The notes: a model not told the origin generated them from the letters alone. Shown: positions 11,395 to 24,588, counted from the first letter of the stretch. The stretch is DNA of 64,000 bases from Channallabes apus (GCA_030522415.1 CM060112.1:1878001-1942000), one strand, 5' to 3'. A program made the numbers and translations.

Positions 11395-12085
11395 ATGTTG
11401 TTTCACTTCTCTTTCCTCTCTCCCCCTGTCTCCCCCTTTCACTCTTTCTCTCTCTCTCTCTGTCGAGCTACACATGTGGTTCCTGAGCTGCCAGTGATCC
11501 AGACTCCCTCTGCCCTCCGGACCTGTCTGGTCCATCCTGGTGCCCGGTTTCTGGTTGGAGGTCTCATCGCATGGATGCCCCGTGTGTCTCTTTAGGATGT
11601 GCCTGGTGTCTGGGGATGATTCTATCTACTTAGAAGATGGTTCTGGCCTCGACTGGTGTTGTCAGCTGTTTCTCTGAGGACTTGACAATTCGATAGTTCA
11701 GGACTGGAACTTTCTACAAGTCTATCTGAGTCTCGAATAATTACTGGACTCCATTTTACATCAACTATTATAACATCAATTAACATCAACTATTATAGCT
11801 GAACCTAACACAGATTAACCTAAATGCAGATCATTTCCTGCTATCTGTTTCACCCAGATGAGGATGGGTTCCCTGTTGAGTCTGGTTCCTCTCAAGGTTT
11901 CTTCCTATTACCATCTCAGGGAGTTTTTCCTTGCCACTGTCGCCCTCGGGCTTGCTCACCAGGGACTATCTGAACATTTTGATTCATACACATTCACATT
12001 CCATACAAACTTAAATAATTCTTTTGATTGTGTAAAGCTGTTTTGAGACAATGTCAATTGTTAAAAGCGCTATACAAATAAACTG
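11395..12085 (+). mobile_element. 5'-truncated LINE: 3' UTR and tail only
   Basis: This matches the 3' UTR of the near-complete LINE at 31200-33275: CGAGCTACACATGTGGTTCC, then CCAGATGAGGATGGGTTCCC, then AAGGTTTCTTCCTATTACCA, ending with GACAATGTCAATTGTTAAAA and GCGCTATACAAATAAA. It contains no coding part. Differences from the 33-kb copy include an extra ~30-bp segment at 11690-11725. Confidence 0.85.
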
Positions 12086-12900
12086 AAATGTTGCTTAACC
12101 TCCTCTTTAATGTTCATGTAAACCTGGAAACCCCTGAGAGGAAACGAGGCTCTGCACAATCTGTTACTTTACACATTTTACCCAATTACAGGTCCAACGA
12201 TGCTTTACTTTCTCATTTCCTCATTTGTTGCATCACACGACGAGTGAGAAATTGCTGCCTCACATCATGCAACAGCACCACACACACACACACTCTCTCT
12301 CTCTCTCTCTAAACTCTGATCATGTGCAGATTGATGTTTTTGATCAATATGCAAAGGTGAAAGGTCAAGCTTTATAGAAAACACTTGTGCTAAAATAACT
12401 TGAGAAAGGAAGATGACTTTTGACCGAGATCCACCACATCATACGTTCCTGAAGGATCCAAAAGCCCATCAGCAGTAATGACACTTTGCTTTACTAGCAC
12501 TAAACAGGTTCATCCAGGGCCCATAAGAGGCAGTTACAAATGCACCACTTGGTCTGCATGTTACAGCTCACCGTCACTACAACAGCAGCAGAATATAAAC
12601 TTTTAAACCAGTCGCACAACATCTGAACTGCATAAAGTTTGAGTTGTGGTCAGGAAACATGAACAAACAAACAACAAACTAAAATCAGCACTGTAAGCAT
12701 TTAAAAGATGAAAAATATGAATGAGTCCTATAAATAAATATTGTCTTGAAGTCGTTTCTGCAACATCGTGTTGTGGTCATTTGTTCGACAATTTCCTAAC
12801 TGATAATGTTATTTATCAGAAATATTGATGTACCTTTTTTGTGGTTTTTCATTTAAGGTTATCAACCACTTAGTTGAATCCACTTTGAATGATTGTTGTG
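12086..12900. other. Non-coding, AT-rich spacer
   Basis: Nothing recognised apart from a short (CA)n(CT)n run at 12280-12310. Confidence 0.5.
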
Positions 12901-12904
12901 TAAC

Positions 12905-14075
12905 CTGCAAATCTGTCAGATACAAGAATTAAAATGTGATGCCAGAGTCTCTACTGGTGTCCTGCAGGTCTTAGTACTTGGTCCTCTTCTGTTCTCCCTC
13001 TATACCCGGTCTCTTGGTAAGGTCATATCATCGCATGGATTTTCATACCATTGTTATGCAGATGACACCCAACTTACTCTCTCCTTTCCTCCCTCTGACA
13101 CTCAGGTTTCCACCAGGATCTCAGCATGTCTGGCAGACATCTCATCCTGGATGGCTGCTCATCAGCTGAAGCTCAATCTCAGTAAAACCGAACTGTTGTT
13201 TATCCCTTGTGACTCATCCCCAGGTCAAGACCTTGTGATATCCCTGGACAACAACCAAATCACTCCTTCAGCCACTGCCCGCAATCTTGGGGTAACCGTG
13301 GACAATCATCTGTCATTTTCCCCACACATCGCTAACCTTACTCGCTCTTGTAGATTTCTTCTTAACAATATCAGAAGAATTCGCCCATTTCTTTCTTCAC
13401 AGGCTACTCAGGTGCTTGTGCAGTCCCTTTTTATTTCACCTACTGGACTACTGCAACTCACTCCTGGCAGGCCTGCCTCTGTCCATGATTCATCCTCTGA
13501 AACTGATCCAGAATGCAGCAGCATGTCTCGTTTTTCTCCCACACCACCCCACTCCTCCGCTCACTGCACTGGCTTCCTGTAACTGCTCGCATCAAATTCA
13601 AAACACTGATGCTTGTCTACAAAGCTAAAAATGGCCCAGCTCCCACTTACCTCTCTGCTCTAATCACACCACGCACTGCACCACGTTCCCTCCGATCCTC
13701 CAGCACTGCTCACCTCATCCCACCATCTCTCAGGGATCGACGGCAGCATTCATCCAGGCTCTTTTCTGTTCTGGCACCTAGGTGGTGGAACGAACTTCCT
13801 CTAGATGTCCGTACAGCAGAAACTTTGACTATCTTTAAACGACGACTCAAGACGCATCTGTTTCTTCAGAACTTGGACTAACCCCCAATAAAAAATAAAA
13901 ATAATAAAAAAAATCCCTCTTCCCAGTTGTGTTGGACTAATGGCACTTAATTATTAACCTAGTTAACCCAGTGTAAGTATGTATCCAATGATGTAAACTT
14001 TAAAGCCCTTTTTGTAAGTCGCTCTGGATAAGAGCATCTGCCAAATGCCTAAATGTAAATGTAATGTAACTGTTT
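12905..14075 (+). mobile_element. L2-clade LINE, 5'-truncated
   Basis: It encodes the second half of a reverse transcriptase: [13 protein letters not shown], then [13 protein letters not shown] with the catalytic ADD. These are followed by [27 protein letters not shown] (after one frameshift near 13430), ALHWLPV-like and ARFSVLAPRWWNELP-like C-terminal blocks. The 3' end carries GTCGCTCTGGATAAGAGCAT and CTGCCAAATGCC, the typical L2 tail in fish, then (AAATGT)n. At least two frameshifts make it inactive. The same tail is used by the SINE at 39884-40089. Confidence 0.87.
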
Positions 14076-14391
14076 CAAAAACAAATCAGGCAACAAAATC
14101 TGGCTTTAAAACCAGACAATTCAATAAGCATTGATGCAGATGATTGGCTAATAGTGTCAGGACAGCACCTAGAATATTTTACTGTCAATCAAGAGACTGA
14201 ACTAATTTCACTCATCTATCCTGCAAAGTCATCAACTTGTGTATTACTGTAGATCCTATAATGACACATTCTCTCAAGGTGTTAATACCAGAAACAACTG
14301 AACTGAATTAGTAAATTATTCACTCAGCAATGGCTACGTTCCTAAATTAAATTTTTAAGTATCAGTTATTAAACCGATTATTAAGAAACCT

Positions 14392-16325
14392 GACCTCGAC
14401 CCCTGTCAGCTGTCCAATTCCAGGCCAATATCAAACCTCCCCTCCCCTATCTCTAAGATTCTGGAAAAGATAGTAGCGGAGCAGCTATGCTCATATCTAC
14501 ATAGAAATGGCATACATGAACTGTATCAGTCAGGATTTAGGCCTCATCACAGCACAGAAACAGCACTCGTTAAAGTAGTAAATGACCTCCTATTGGCCTC
14601 TGATCAGGGTTGTGTAACTATGCTTGTATTACTCGACCTCAGTGCAGCTTTTGACACCATTGATCATGCTACTCTTCTTCACAGATTTGAAAATGTAGTA
14701 GGAATTAAGAGTACAGCCCTCTCCTGGCTCAGATCCTATTTGACCGATCGTTATCAGTTCTTAGAATTAAATGGTGATTAATTTGTGTGTACTAAGGTGA
14801 TGTTTAGTCTTCCACATGATTTGGTTTTAGACCTGTCATTACACGCTTCCTCTGGACAACATAATCTGTAAGCATTCTATTAGTTTTCACTGATATGCTG
14901 ATGACAAACAGTTATGTGTCTCAGCAAAACCCAGATGAGAAAAACCAGCTTAATAAAGTTGTTTAATGTGTGAAGGACATTAGACCCTGGATGCAAAGAA
15001 GTACTGGTACTAGGACCACATTCAGCTAGAAGTAAACTTTCTGATCACAGACTACCTCTGGATGGTCTTTCTGTTCCATCATGTACAACAGTAAAATACT
15101 TTTTATTTTAAGCTTTCTATATGAAGATAATATTACCAAGATAGCAAAGATAAAGGTAAAATAAATCAAATAGTTCATGCTTTTATCACTTCTAGGTTGG
15201 ACTATTGTAATGCTTTACTGTCTGGTTGTTCAGTTAGGTGCATAAACAAGCTTCAGCTAGTCCAGAATGCAGCAGTGAGAGTCCTCACTAGAACCAGAAG
15301 ATATGAGCACATCACCCCTATCCTATCTTCACTGCATTGGCTCCCTGTGAAATTTCGCATTGATTTTAAAATACTACTCTTGACATATAAAGCATTAAAT
15401 GGTCTCGCCCCGCAGTATCTGAGCGAACTGCTAGTGTCTTACGATCCGCCACGCCTACTTCGGTCAAAGGATGCAGGCTGCTTGTCAGTACCGCGTATTA
15501 TGAAAACTACAGCTGGGGGCAGAGCTTTTTCTTACAAAGCCCCAAAATTATGGAATAGTCTTCCAAATAGTGTTCGGGACTCAGACACAGTCTCAGTGTT
15601 TAAGTCTAGGCTCAAAACCTATTTATTTAGCCAAGCATTTTTATAAATAGATTTGCCATAAGGTAAAGGAGCAGATCTGGGGGACTCATGGACGTAGAGT
15701 ATTATGGTGAACTGGTATGTTTAGATGCTGTCTTCCTCACTCTCATTTGATCACTCAGGTTTGTTGACGGTGAGGTGATTGTTTGCTTTACATCTCAGTT
15801 CCCCCTCATGTTTGTGTTTCCTTCTGGCTCCTCCCCTTTAGTTATGATGTCATAGTTAGTCCTGCCAGAGTCCCTGCTTGCACTCTACAGTAAATATACA
15901 TTATACTTTATGTGACTGTGACCAGACCGAAATCTCTTACTGTTCTGCTCTCTCTCTCTCTCTCTGTCGAGCTACACATATCGTTCCTGAGCTGCCAGTG
16001 ATCCAGATGCCCTTCTGTCCTCTGGACCTGTTTGACTCGTCCTAGTGTGTCGTTTCTGGTTGGAGATCTCGTCACATGGACGTCCCGTGTGTCTGTCTGG
16101 GATGTGTACGGTGACTGGGGACGGTTCCACTTTAACATGAAGATTGTCCTGGACTTGGTTGATGCAGACATCTGTTTGCCCTCGGCTTGCTCATTAGGGA
16201 CAAACTGATAATTATAATTCATACATATCTTATCACACTTTTCAAACTTAGTTCCATAAGCTTTTCCACATCGAATTTTTTGATTTTGTAAATCTGCGCT
16301 GTGACACTGAATAAATGCAACTGAA
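14392..16325 (+). mobile_element. CR1/L2-like LINE with internal deletions
   Basis: A first block (14593-14781) reads [20 protein letters not shown] and [13 protein letters not shown] of the reverse transcriptase. A damaged central part (14790-15190) has stops and gaps. A third block (15197-15646) encodes [20 protein letters not shown] through [20 protein letters not shown]. The 3' UTR follows to about 16325. Compared with the copy at 31200-33275, the catalytic YADD region is corrupted and parts of the thumb and the UTR are missing, so this is an older copy. Confidence 0.85.
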
Positions 16326-17070
16326 CTGAATATATTGACATACATCACATTATTTCTACTTGTTTGTTTGTTTTCAGTCCTGGTTGATCGCCATATCACC
16401 GATGGCCGAGGACGAAATCAGCATCTGTGATCTTATATAACATGTCGTATCATTATAATGCTTGACATTTCAATGGCATTTCTAATTTTGTTTTCTTTTA
16501 ACCACGCCTTTCAAAAGAAATCATTAGCATTTGTGCTTACTCAGAACAGAACCAAAAATAATCAGACCACATTTTACTTGCTAATTTATGAGCACAAACT
16601 TGTCCAGCCACTCAAAGCTCACAAACAAGTGTCCTATAATTAATAAAACAACAGCCTGGAAAAAAAAACACACACACACATTATTGCATGTGTTTAGCTG
16701 TTTTTATCGCATTGGCCTTAAAATGAAAACATCATCTTGCTTGTCCCACTGGAGATAATTTAGCGACCACTTGTCCGTCATCCCTCACTAAAGCGTGTTC
16801 TGGTTTTATTTTTGCCTCTAGTGTTTTTGTTTCCCATCATTATTTATTTTTATTCCCAAGTGTTCTCGATTACTGACATTATTTACTGTAACTTAATTAT
16901 TTCACATTTTGCCAAGTTTCAAAGACACCAAACAAAACAAAACAAAACAAAACAAACAAACAAAAAACTTTACCCTATACTGTATCTTCCACTATTTCCG
17001 AACGTCACATTGCTGCTGTGAAGTGAATAGCAGTTTATCCTGTTGATCATTTTCACACAGTGTGTCTGTT
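16326..17070. other. Non-coding AT-rich spacer
   Basis: It contains an (AAAAC)n-like run at 16931-16965 and T-rich DNA. No gene or known repeat is recognised. Confidence 0.5.
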
Positions 17071-17074
17071 TAGG

Positions 17075-18130
17075 TTTAAGTTTAGTTTATTTATATAGCG
17101 CATTTATAACAGCCGCGAGACTGACCAAAGTGCTGTACATCCACATCATAACGTCATAAAAAGGCTAAAAATACATGAGACACACAAAAACTTAATAGGC
17201 ACAGTAGAGTTTAGCAGCCCAGAGAAAACAGTTTTTAAAAGGGATTTAAAAATAGTCAAACTAGGAGCCGTTCGGATATCAACTGGCAAGAAGTTCCAGA
17301 GACGAGGCCCAATAACCGACGTCACCTCTACACTTAAGTCTGGAATGTGGGATTAAGAGGAGGTTCTAGTCACAGGATCTCAAACTCCTCAGCAGGAGGG
17401 GGGGGGGGGGTTTGATGGTGCAGTGGGGGTGGGGGGGTATGATGGTGCAGCAGGGGGGGTATGATGGTGCAGCGGGGGGGGGGGGGGGGTATGATGGTGC
17501 AGCAGGGGGGGGGGGGGTATGATGGTGCAGCAGGGGGGGTATGATGGTGCAGCAGGGGGGGTATGATGTTGCAGCAGGGGGGGTATGATGGTGCAGCAGG
17601 GGGGGGGGTATGATGGTGCAGCGGGGGGGTATGATGGTGCAGCAGGGGGGGTATGATGGTGCAGCAGGGGGGGGTATGATGGTGCAGCAGGGGGGGTATG
17701 ATGGTGCAGCAGGGGGGGTATGATGGTGCAGCAGGGGGGGGGGTATGATGGTGCAGCAGGGGGGGGGGTATGATGGTGCAGCGGGGGGGTATGATGGTGC
17801 AGCAGGGGGGGTATGATGGTGCAGCAGGGGGGGTATGATGGTGCAGCAGGGGGGGTATGATGGTGCAGCAGGGGGGGTATGATGGTGCAGCAGGGGGGGG
17901 GGGTATGATGGTGCAGCAGGGGGGGTATGATGGTGCAGCAGGGGGGGGGGTATGATGGTGGTAATGATTTAAAAACAAATAATACAATTTTTAAATGAAT
18001 TCTGAATTGAACAGGCAACCAATGAAGGGCTTTCAAAAGCGGAGTCTTTCAAAATGATCACTTTTTTTCTTCTTCAAGAGGAATTTAGCAGCAGCGTGCC
18101 GGACCAGTTAAAGATGGGAGATATGAGATT
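17075..18130 (-). mobile_element. Minus-strand CR1/L2-like LINE 3' end interrupted by a minisatellite
   Basis: On the minus strand the region 18060-17960 encodes KALHWLPVQFRIHLKIVLFV, the conserved C-terminal block of this LINE class. The 3' end near 17080-17110 reads, in reverse, as a GCGCTATATAAATAAACT-type tail. Between them lies the 23-unit G-rich array (17399-17958), exactly where the reverse transcriptase C-terminus should continue with LAPSY. The element is therefore a host for a minisatellite expansion rather than an intact LINE. Confidence 0.65.
17399..17958. repeat. G-rich minisatellite, about 23 units of ~22 bp
   Basis: The unit is G(7-15)TATGATGGTGCAGCA. The TATGATGGTGCAGC core is almost invariant (one T-for-G change near 17570; CAGCG for CAGCAG in a few units). 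The G-tract length varies from about 5 to 15. Read on the minus strand the array gives long Pro/Cys/His/Thr open frames that are pure repeat translation, not protein. Adjacent G-runs on one strand give strong G-quadruplex potential. Confidence 0.95.
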
Positions 18131-18329
18131 TAGAAATACCATAATAAAGAGTTTTTATGGTTGTTCTGTTGTTCTCTGTGGCTCCGGGACACCCAACTGT
18201 ACACGTGTGTGAGTGCCAGCTTTAGAGCTGCAGTGTTGAAACAGACATGGGGGAAAGAGTCTGCGCTGCTGTTGATGTAAAGGTCTCAGGGCTTATTTCA
18301 CAAAAGAACATCTCTATATATACTGTATA

Positions 18330-18440
18330 TTCCTGTGTTTCCTTCTGGCTCCTCCCTGTTAGTTATGATGTCATAGTTAGTCCTGCCGGAGTCCCTGCTT
18401 GCACTCTACACTAAATATACATTCACATTATCCAGTGGCG
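18330..18440 (+). mobile_element. Fragment of LINE 3' UTR
   Basis: TTCCTTCTGGCTCCTCCCTG then AGTTATGATGTCATAGTTAG and CTGCTTGCACTCTACACTAA match the UTR of the LINE copies at 15825-15900 and 32505-32585. It is an isolated piece abutting the Rex1-like LINE. Confidence 0.7.
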
Positions 18441-18545
18441 CTTTAGCTACTGTAACTGTTAACCATCTCAATTCATTACCTCATTGATTCTTTTACATCT
18501 GTCAGAAAATATTGGATCATTTTAATACTCGCCATCTCATACCAG

Positions 18546-19622
18546 CTCCACCACCATCATTAAGTTTGCTGACGACACCGTCGTTGTGGGCCTGATCTCT
18601 GATAACAACGAGATGGCCTACCTGAAGGAGATTAGGATCCTGGAGAACTGGTGCCAGAGGAACAACCTCCTTCTAAACGTAAGTAAGACAAAGGAGTTGA
18701 TAGTGGACTTCAGCACTAAGCAGGAGAGGAACTACCAGACCCCCGTCATCAATGACAGCCCAGTGGAGAGAGTGGACAGCTTCAGATACCTCGGTGTTCA
18801 CATCACGCAGGACCTGTCATGGTCCTGTCACATCAACACCGTGGTGAAAAAAGGCCCAGCATCGTCTCTACCACCTCAGGCGCTTGAGAGACTTCCGACT
18901 GTCCTCCAAGGTGCTCAGGAACTTTTACTCCTGCACCATAGAGAGCATCATGACGGGAAACATCTCAACCTGGATCGGGAACAGCACCATGCGGGACAGA
19001 CGAGCTCTACAGAGGGTGGTGCGATCAGCTGAGCGCATCATCCGCACTGAGCTCCCTGACCTGCACTCCATCTACAGCAGGAGGTGCTGGACCAAAGCCA
19101 GGAAGATCGTGAAGGACCTCAGCCATCCCAACGATGGACTGTTCTCTCTGTTGAGGTCAGGAAAGCGCTTCCGCTCCCTGAAGGCCAACACAGAGAGACT
19201 GAGGAGGAGCTTCTTCCCGCAGGCGATACGGACTCTCAATCACAATCACACCACCACACAGTACTGACCCACACATATGGTTTTTACAAACACGTATTCG
19301 CACTGCACAAGACACCCTTAAACATGTGGATTGCACAACCCTGGACATTACCATACTTTTCCTACTCGTACAGCTGCTCTTACTGTTCATATATTCTTCA
19401 TATATTTTCTATATTCTGTATTGTTGTACAGTTATTTTATTTTAACTTTCATTTTTATATTTTATTCTTTCCTAGTTAAATTTACCCCCTATTTTATTTT
19501 TCATATTTATTTCCTATTCCAATTCATAGTCTTTTATTTTAAGGTCATGAGCAGTTGTCTAAGCATTTCACTGCATATCATACTGTGTATGTGACGAATA
19601 AAATTTAAATTTTGAATTTGAA
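18546..19622 (+). mobile_element. Rex1/CR1-like LINE, 5'-truncated
   Basis: The coding part starts at KFADDTVVVGLISDNNEMAY (catalytic ADD) and continues with WCQRNNLLLNVSKTKELIVD, FRYLGVHITQDLSW and, after a frameshift near 18850, LRDFRLSSKVLRNFYSCTIE and LRRSFFPQAIRTLN. The 3' end is GCATTTCACTGCATATCATA then ACTGTGTATGTGACGAATAA with an AATTTGAA-type repeat tail. A second, severely truncated copy of the same tail lies at 59030-59155. The frameshift and missing 5' half show it is dead. The clade name is by resemblance. Confidence 0.8.
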
Positions 19623-20429
19623 GAAGCAGCAGCAGCAGGGATTGTCAGTAAAGCTAATACGAAGCTGAGCACGTTACATGTAAATCACTTGATTGACTGA
19701 TTAGTGTGTTTATTTCTGTTTAGCTAGCTGACTTTACAAGGTAGAGAGCGACTTCTTCTTATCAGAACTGATCAATCATTTGGACAGGCCACGCCCACCA
19801 GACCCGGCCCAAGGTACAAACTAAGCAGCTGATTAGGGTCCTCGTGGCCACCAGGGGGCCTCCAAGAGTGACAGTATCTTTTTTTTGGGGGGGGGGGGGG
19901 GGGTTCCACAATATTAAATGAAAAAATAAAAACATCAACAACAATGCAATATTAAACAAAAAACACAATTATGTTAACAGGCTGCAAGATGTGAGAGTCA
20001 GACTGGAGCGGATTGAAGAGGCAGCAGCAGCAAAACCATCATAAACATCACAAATTAGGACAAATCCTTCAGGTGCAGAGATAAAAAAAAAAAAGAAGAA
20101 GAAGAAGAAAAGTGAGGAAGATTAAAAAAACAGCAAGATAAAGGTATCTTAATAAGAAAATTCCTGTAAACTAATCTATTTTGCAAACTAACGTTGCAGG
20201 CTGGTTAATTAACAGCCGAGGCAGCTTATTGTCTTGTTTTAGATGAATTAGTTGAATAAACATCCTTAAATAGACTTGTCATTTTAATATGTTAGAATAT
20301 AACAAATTACTGAGACAGTTTTAGATTAACGTTTTTGTCTTCTGTGTAAAAATGACTTTTCTGGGTATAAACAGTATTTTTGCAATAAAATAATCTACTG
20401 TTTCATAAACTTGTTACTGATAGCAGCTT

Positions 20430-20575
20430 AACATTATTAACATTATTATTAACATTATGAACATTATTTACATTATTAACATTATTATTAACATTATAAA
20501 CGTTATAAACATTATTAACATTATAAACATTATTAACATTATAAACGTTATAAACATTATAAAGATTATTAACAT
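20430..20575. repeat. Interrupted (AACATT/ATAAAC)n low-complexity tract
   Basis: Alternating ATTAACATT and ATAAACATT units run for about 145 bp and give an Asn-Ile rich artefactual frame. Confidence 0.9.
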
Positions 20576-22081
20576 TAGCCTACCTTTGGCCTACACTGTG
20601 CCGTTATATTCCAATATCATTATGCCTCAATTAGCTAGCTACAGATTAAGAGTTGTTGTTTTATATGTACAGATGGCTTGCTGCTGTGTTTAATAATTTA
20701 TGTTGTTAAAATAGTATTCTGTTCCATTAACTATACACTTACAAAAGTTCCCTAGGAGCATTGTTGAAATATTTTGGAGGTGAAGCAGAACCGGCTGTAA
20801 CATTTATACGTTTATACTGCACCTAGATTCAGGCATTGATAATAGTCGATGGTATCGGCGGCACACAGGGACCCCAAATAAAATTCTGCTTAGGGCCCCA
20901 TAAATGCTCGGGCCGGCGCTGATGCCCACAAACTACAGAAGGACTCGTCACTTGCTCGTGTGACTATAGGGAACGTTAAACAGATGTGATGAGAAAGTGG
21001 AAACGTGGATTTAGTTTAGATTTAGGTTCAGATGTTTCCGTTGGCTAAACGTTCAATTCCCCTCTTTTTTTTTATTTTTTTTGCACCTTTTAACACTGAA
21101 ATTCTGAACAAACAATCTTTAAATTACCTGTAGATGTTTCACCCTCTCTGTACTAAAGAAATCTACCCATTTACATCACCTTTTCCTAGTTTGTCAAAAA
21201 TAGACATGAACATTTACATATGAAAAAAATCCAACACAGCCAAGAGATTTCAAACTTTTTATCTCATTCTGAAATAGTTCCAGAAGATCTTTAACATTTA
21301 CAAAAGAAGAATAAGTGACAATTCGTTGTTCTTCTTTTTAGGGGAATTTTTTTTTTTTTTAACTTTAATTTCTGTAGAAATGGTAACAAGTCAGATTTTT
21401 TTGATTGTCTCGCCACCTACTGGTGAAAATGGATGCATGCAGACACACAGACAGGAAGTGAGTTGACAGGTCCAGGTGTGAAGTTCGAACCCATATTCAG
21501 CGCCATCTATGGATCTTGAACGAAGCACATCAAAACACGTCTCATCTTCTCAAATCGAGAAACGTGTCACCGCTTCGTCCGGCTCGGGTTTGTCTGAAGT
21601 TCTGCAGGAGCCTCGCATCATTTTCATTCTTCCTTTTGTAATTGTTTTTGAAGCGGTGATCAGGAACTGCACTGCATGGCAGTACAATCAATCAATCAAT
21701 TATTCCATAAATAGATAAATAAGTAAATAAATACTACAGCCTAATAATTGCATAACTTACTTTTTTGGTGTAAAAAACAAGAGGTGCGAGTACAAACAGC
21801 TTTACAACAGTACATGTGTAAAGGACAGAGTTTTAACAATTCTAACATGAATGATCAACTAACCACCAAAACTAATTAAACTGAGCTTCAATCAATGACT
21901 TTTACCTCCTTTAAACCACTCAGAAATACATTTAAGTCTCACTTAAATTGGGTTTCATTCAAGTTTTGACATCTCTAAACACAAATTAAAGGGCGTTGAC
22001 CAAAAAGTTATACCCTTAAAATCTTGGGGGTTTGGGGGAGTCATGTCGATCCATCCATACTTTTGTTATGGAGTGTGTGTA

Positions 22082-22089
<8 letters not shown>

Positions 22090-22143
<54 letters not shown>
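22090..22143. repeat. (TA)n microsatellite
   Basis: Some 26 perfect TA units directly abut the GTGAAGCAACACCTCAGCAT end of the MITE that follows. TA is also the target of pogo/Tc1-type insertion. Confidence 0.95.
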
Positions 22144-22147
<4 letters not shown>

Positions 22148-22636
22148 AGCAACACCTCAGCATACGACCTCCCGCCTCACGAATATTTGTGTTACGAACT
22201 GAAATCGACATAAACATCAGTGACCGAACCGAGCTGAACCGAGCGGCAGCTAAGATGCGAGAGCTCACGTGCGAGAGGAGCTCAAAATCAGTTTAGTGAA
22301 GACATACTGTAGCACTACGGGTCCCCAAGAACGTCTTCAGAAGAAAAGGGAGCCAGTTTCAGTTTGGTTTTGAAAGCAGCCGGTGCCGAGAGGAATTAAG
22401 TTCATTAAAGTTAAGTGAGGTTTAATTTGCATGTCTTGTTTTTATATGCAAAAATATGATTATAGTGTTTGAAATTGGGAATATCGGTACCATTTGTGTG
22501 AGACTGGAACAAATGATCTGCGGTTACATTATTTCCTTTTATGAGTCAACGCGTTTCACAATACGAAATTTCACCTTAAACAATTCGCCTACGGAACAGA
22601 TTAAATTCATATGCCGAGGTACCGCCGTATCTAAAT
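22144..22636. mobile_element. pogo/Tigger-type MITE (CCTCgGCATACGA termini)
   Basis: The left end reads AACACCTCAGCATACGACCT. The right end, in reverse complement, reads GCGGTACCTCGGCATATGAA, and the internal sequence near 22560-22600 in reverse gives GGTGAAATTTCGTATTGTGA, as expected for this MITE type. It is inserted next to a (TA)n tract. The termini are diverged, so it is an old copy. Confidence 0.5.
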
Positions 22637-24549
22637 AATAGCTGAGATTATTAAACTATGGGCAGCTTTGATGGTAACATTAATGAATCAGAGAACAAAC
22701 TGTCCGGGAATAATTACTACTTAAATAACTGTTATTAGACTCACGTTTATACGGTACGTGTCAGAGTCACGTGACCAGTCAAACAGGCTATCTATAACTT
22801 TTTTTAAATAAATAAATAAATATAATGATGTTGATCATTTGTCCACAGTAATTAAATTACAATAAATCACAAACTAAAGACATTAGGGCTTTGGTTTTAT
22901 TTATTTGCCCGAGCATCTGATGATTTGTTTCAGTAAAAAAGTGGAACGTCATTCGGGTATCAAACCTCACAACCGAGAGGGAAAGACAGAGGTTTAAAGG
23001 TTTATATGGGAACCAGGGCTGCGTGCTTCAGACCCGTGAAGGAAGGCAGCATTCTGGACATCTGCAACACTAACTGCTGTGAGTTCATGGAGACGAAACA
23101 GACTGCCAGACCACCTCGATCATACACCCGTCCTCTGTCTCGATGCTGTCAGCACTTTTCCAGCAGACGGTGCAGTACAGTGAAGTGAAGTACGCCAGAG
23201 CAGAGCCGGACCTAGCCGGACCTAGCCGGACCGTTACTGAGTTCCTGGGTCTGCAGAAGGAATCCACCGTGTGGTTGGAGGAGTGTAAGCACTTGCTTAA
23301 TCGTATCAAACAAAAGCTGTGGCTTCGGGGACGGATGTGTTTCAGACGTTTCAAAAATAAAAGCAAGCCTGATGCTCTGAGCCCGAGTCTTCCTCCGCAC
23401 GCTCACATACAGTCAAATCTCAGTCTCATTTCCATTTCCATATACAAAGAGTCAGCACTTCAGGAAGTTTGTACCTCTTTTGCCACAGGATCAACAAAAC
23501 ACGATATACAGTCGGGTTAACGCTACTGCCCAGTCACTCCAGATTTTCACCCGTCACCACCTGCTGACCAGGGGGGAGTGAAGGAGGGGTGAAGACGTGA
23601 TGTCAGCTGACGCATCGGTTCAGGCTGCAGGTTACATGACGTTCATTGGAGTGAAGCGTTATCTGTCCCTTTCTACCTGTGTGAGCTCACAGATGCCCAG
23701 TGTGACTACAGTATAGCTGATTTCAAACTGAAGGCATGTCACCACTCAGAGAGAGCGCGGTCACAGGTATAGCTGCAACATCACCTGGACAACATGATCA
23801 TGCTCTCCGGATAATTTACAAGAGAAGTAGAAGAGACACTTTTTTAATCCTTACACCACCATTACACACAGGGATTACATCATCCTAAACCATCTGTTCT
23901 CCAAAAAAAGCCATCAGAGAGAGAGATGTCCAGCTACACCTTCTCAGTATAATGCACTCCCGCTTCCATGGCAACAGATGAGTTTGCACCAAAAAAACTA
24001 AATGTGTTTACATGCACTTCTGGTAATCCGATAAGTCTACAAGCGTCACTGTGTGTCGTCTGCTGGCTTTGCTGAGAGTGATGCAACGAGGCAGTGCATA
24101 AGTACGTAGCAAGCATGACTTTTCCGGAAAAAAAAAGAAAAGAAAAAAGTTTCAATAATGGAGTGTTTTATCCAACTGTTCATAAACCAGAAGGTCGACA
24201 ATCTGCCGAATGACACTGGCCTCTTTTTCAATTCAGAATTCAGACATCTTTTAAAATCACCTGATTATATCTTTATCTCTGGAATGTTATTAAAATCAGT
24301 AAATGTTTAGCTTCGCCCACAAAGCACAAGCACAGGTGATTGGTTACAGCATGACTCGCTCAGTAAAGGGACTGAGATATGAGATACTTGATGACGGAGT
24401 GTTTCCTGAAGCTCATGTCAGGTAGAGAAGAGGACGAGCGCCAGGTCTGTTTCAGTCCTCCTGCAGTAACTTGGGGTCTGATCTCTCCAGTGTTTCTTAT
24501 TATTTTAGTGCAAACATTTTCCAGAAGATCCTCAAGTACATGTTCACAT

Positions 24550-24588
<39 letters not shown>

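Noticed and set aside
17370..18036. Long minus-strand open frames of 205 and 215 residues, rich in Pro, Cys, His and Ile
   Set aside because: They are translation of the 22-bp tandem array in two frames. The only meaningful part is the KALHWLPVQFRIHLKI start, which is LINE.
23006..23520. Plus-strand frames of 60 and 125 codons near 23 kb
   Set aside because: No recognisable domain, no splice context, composition like the flanks, and a short tandem triplication inside. Not enough to call a gene.
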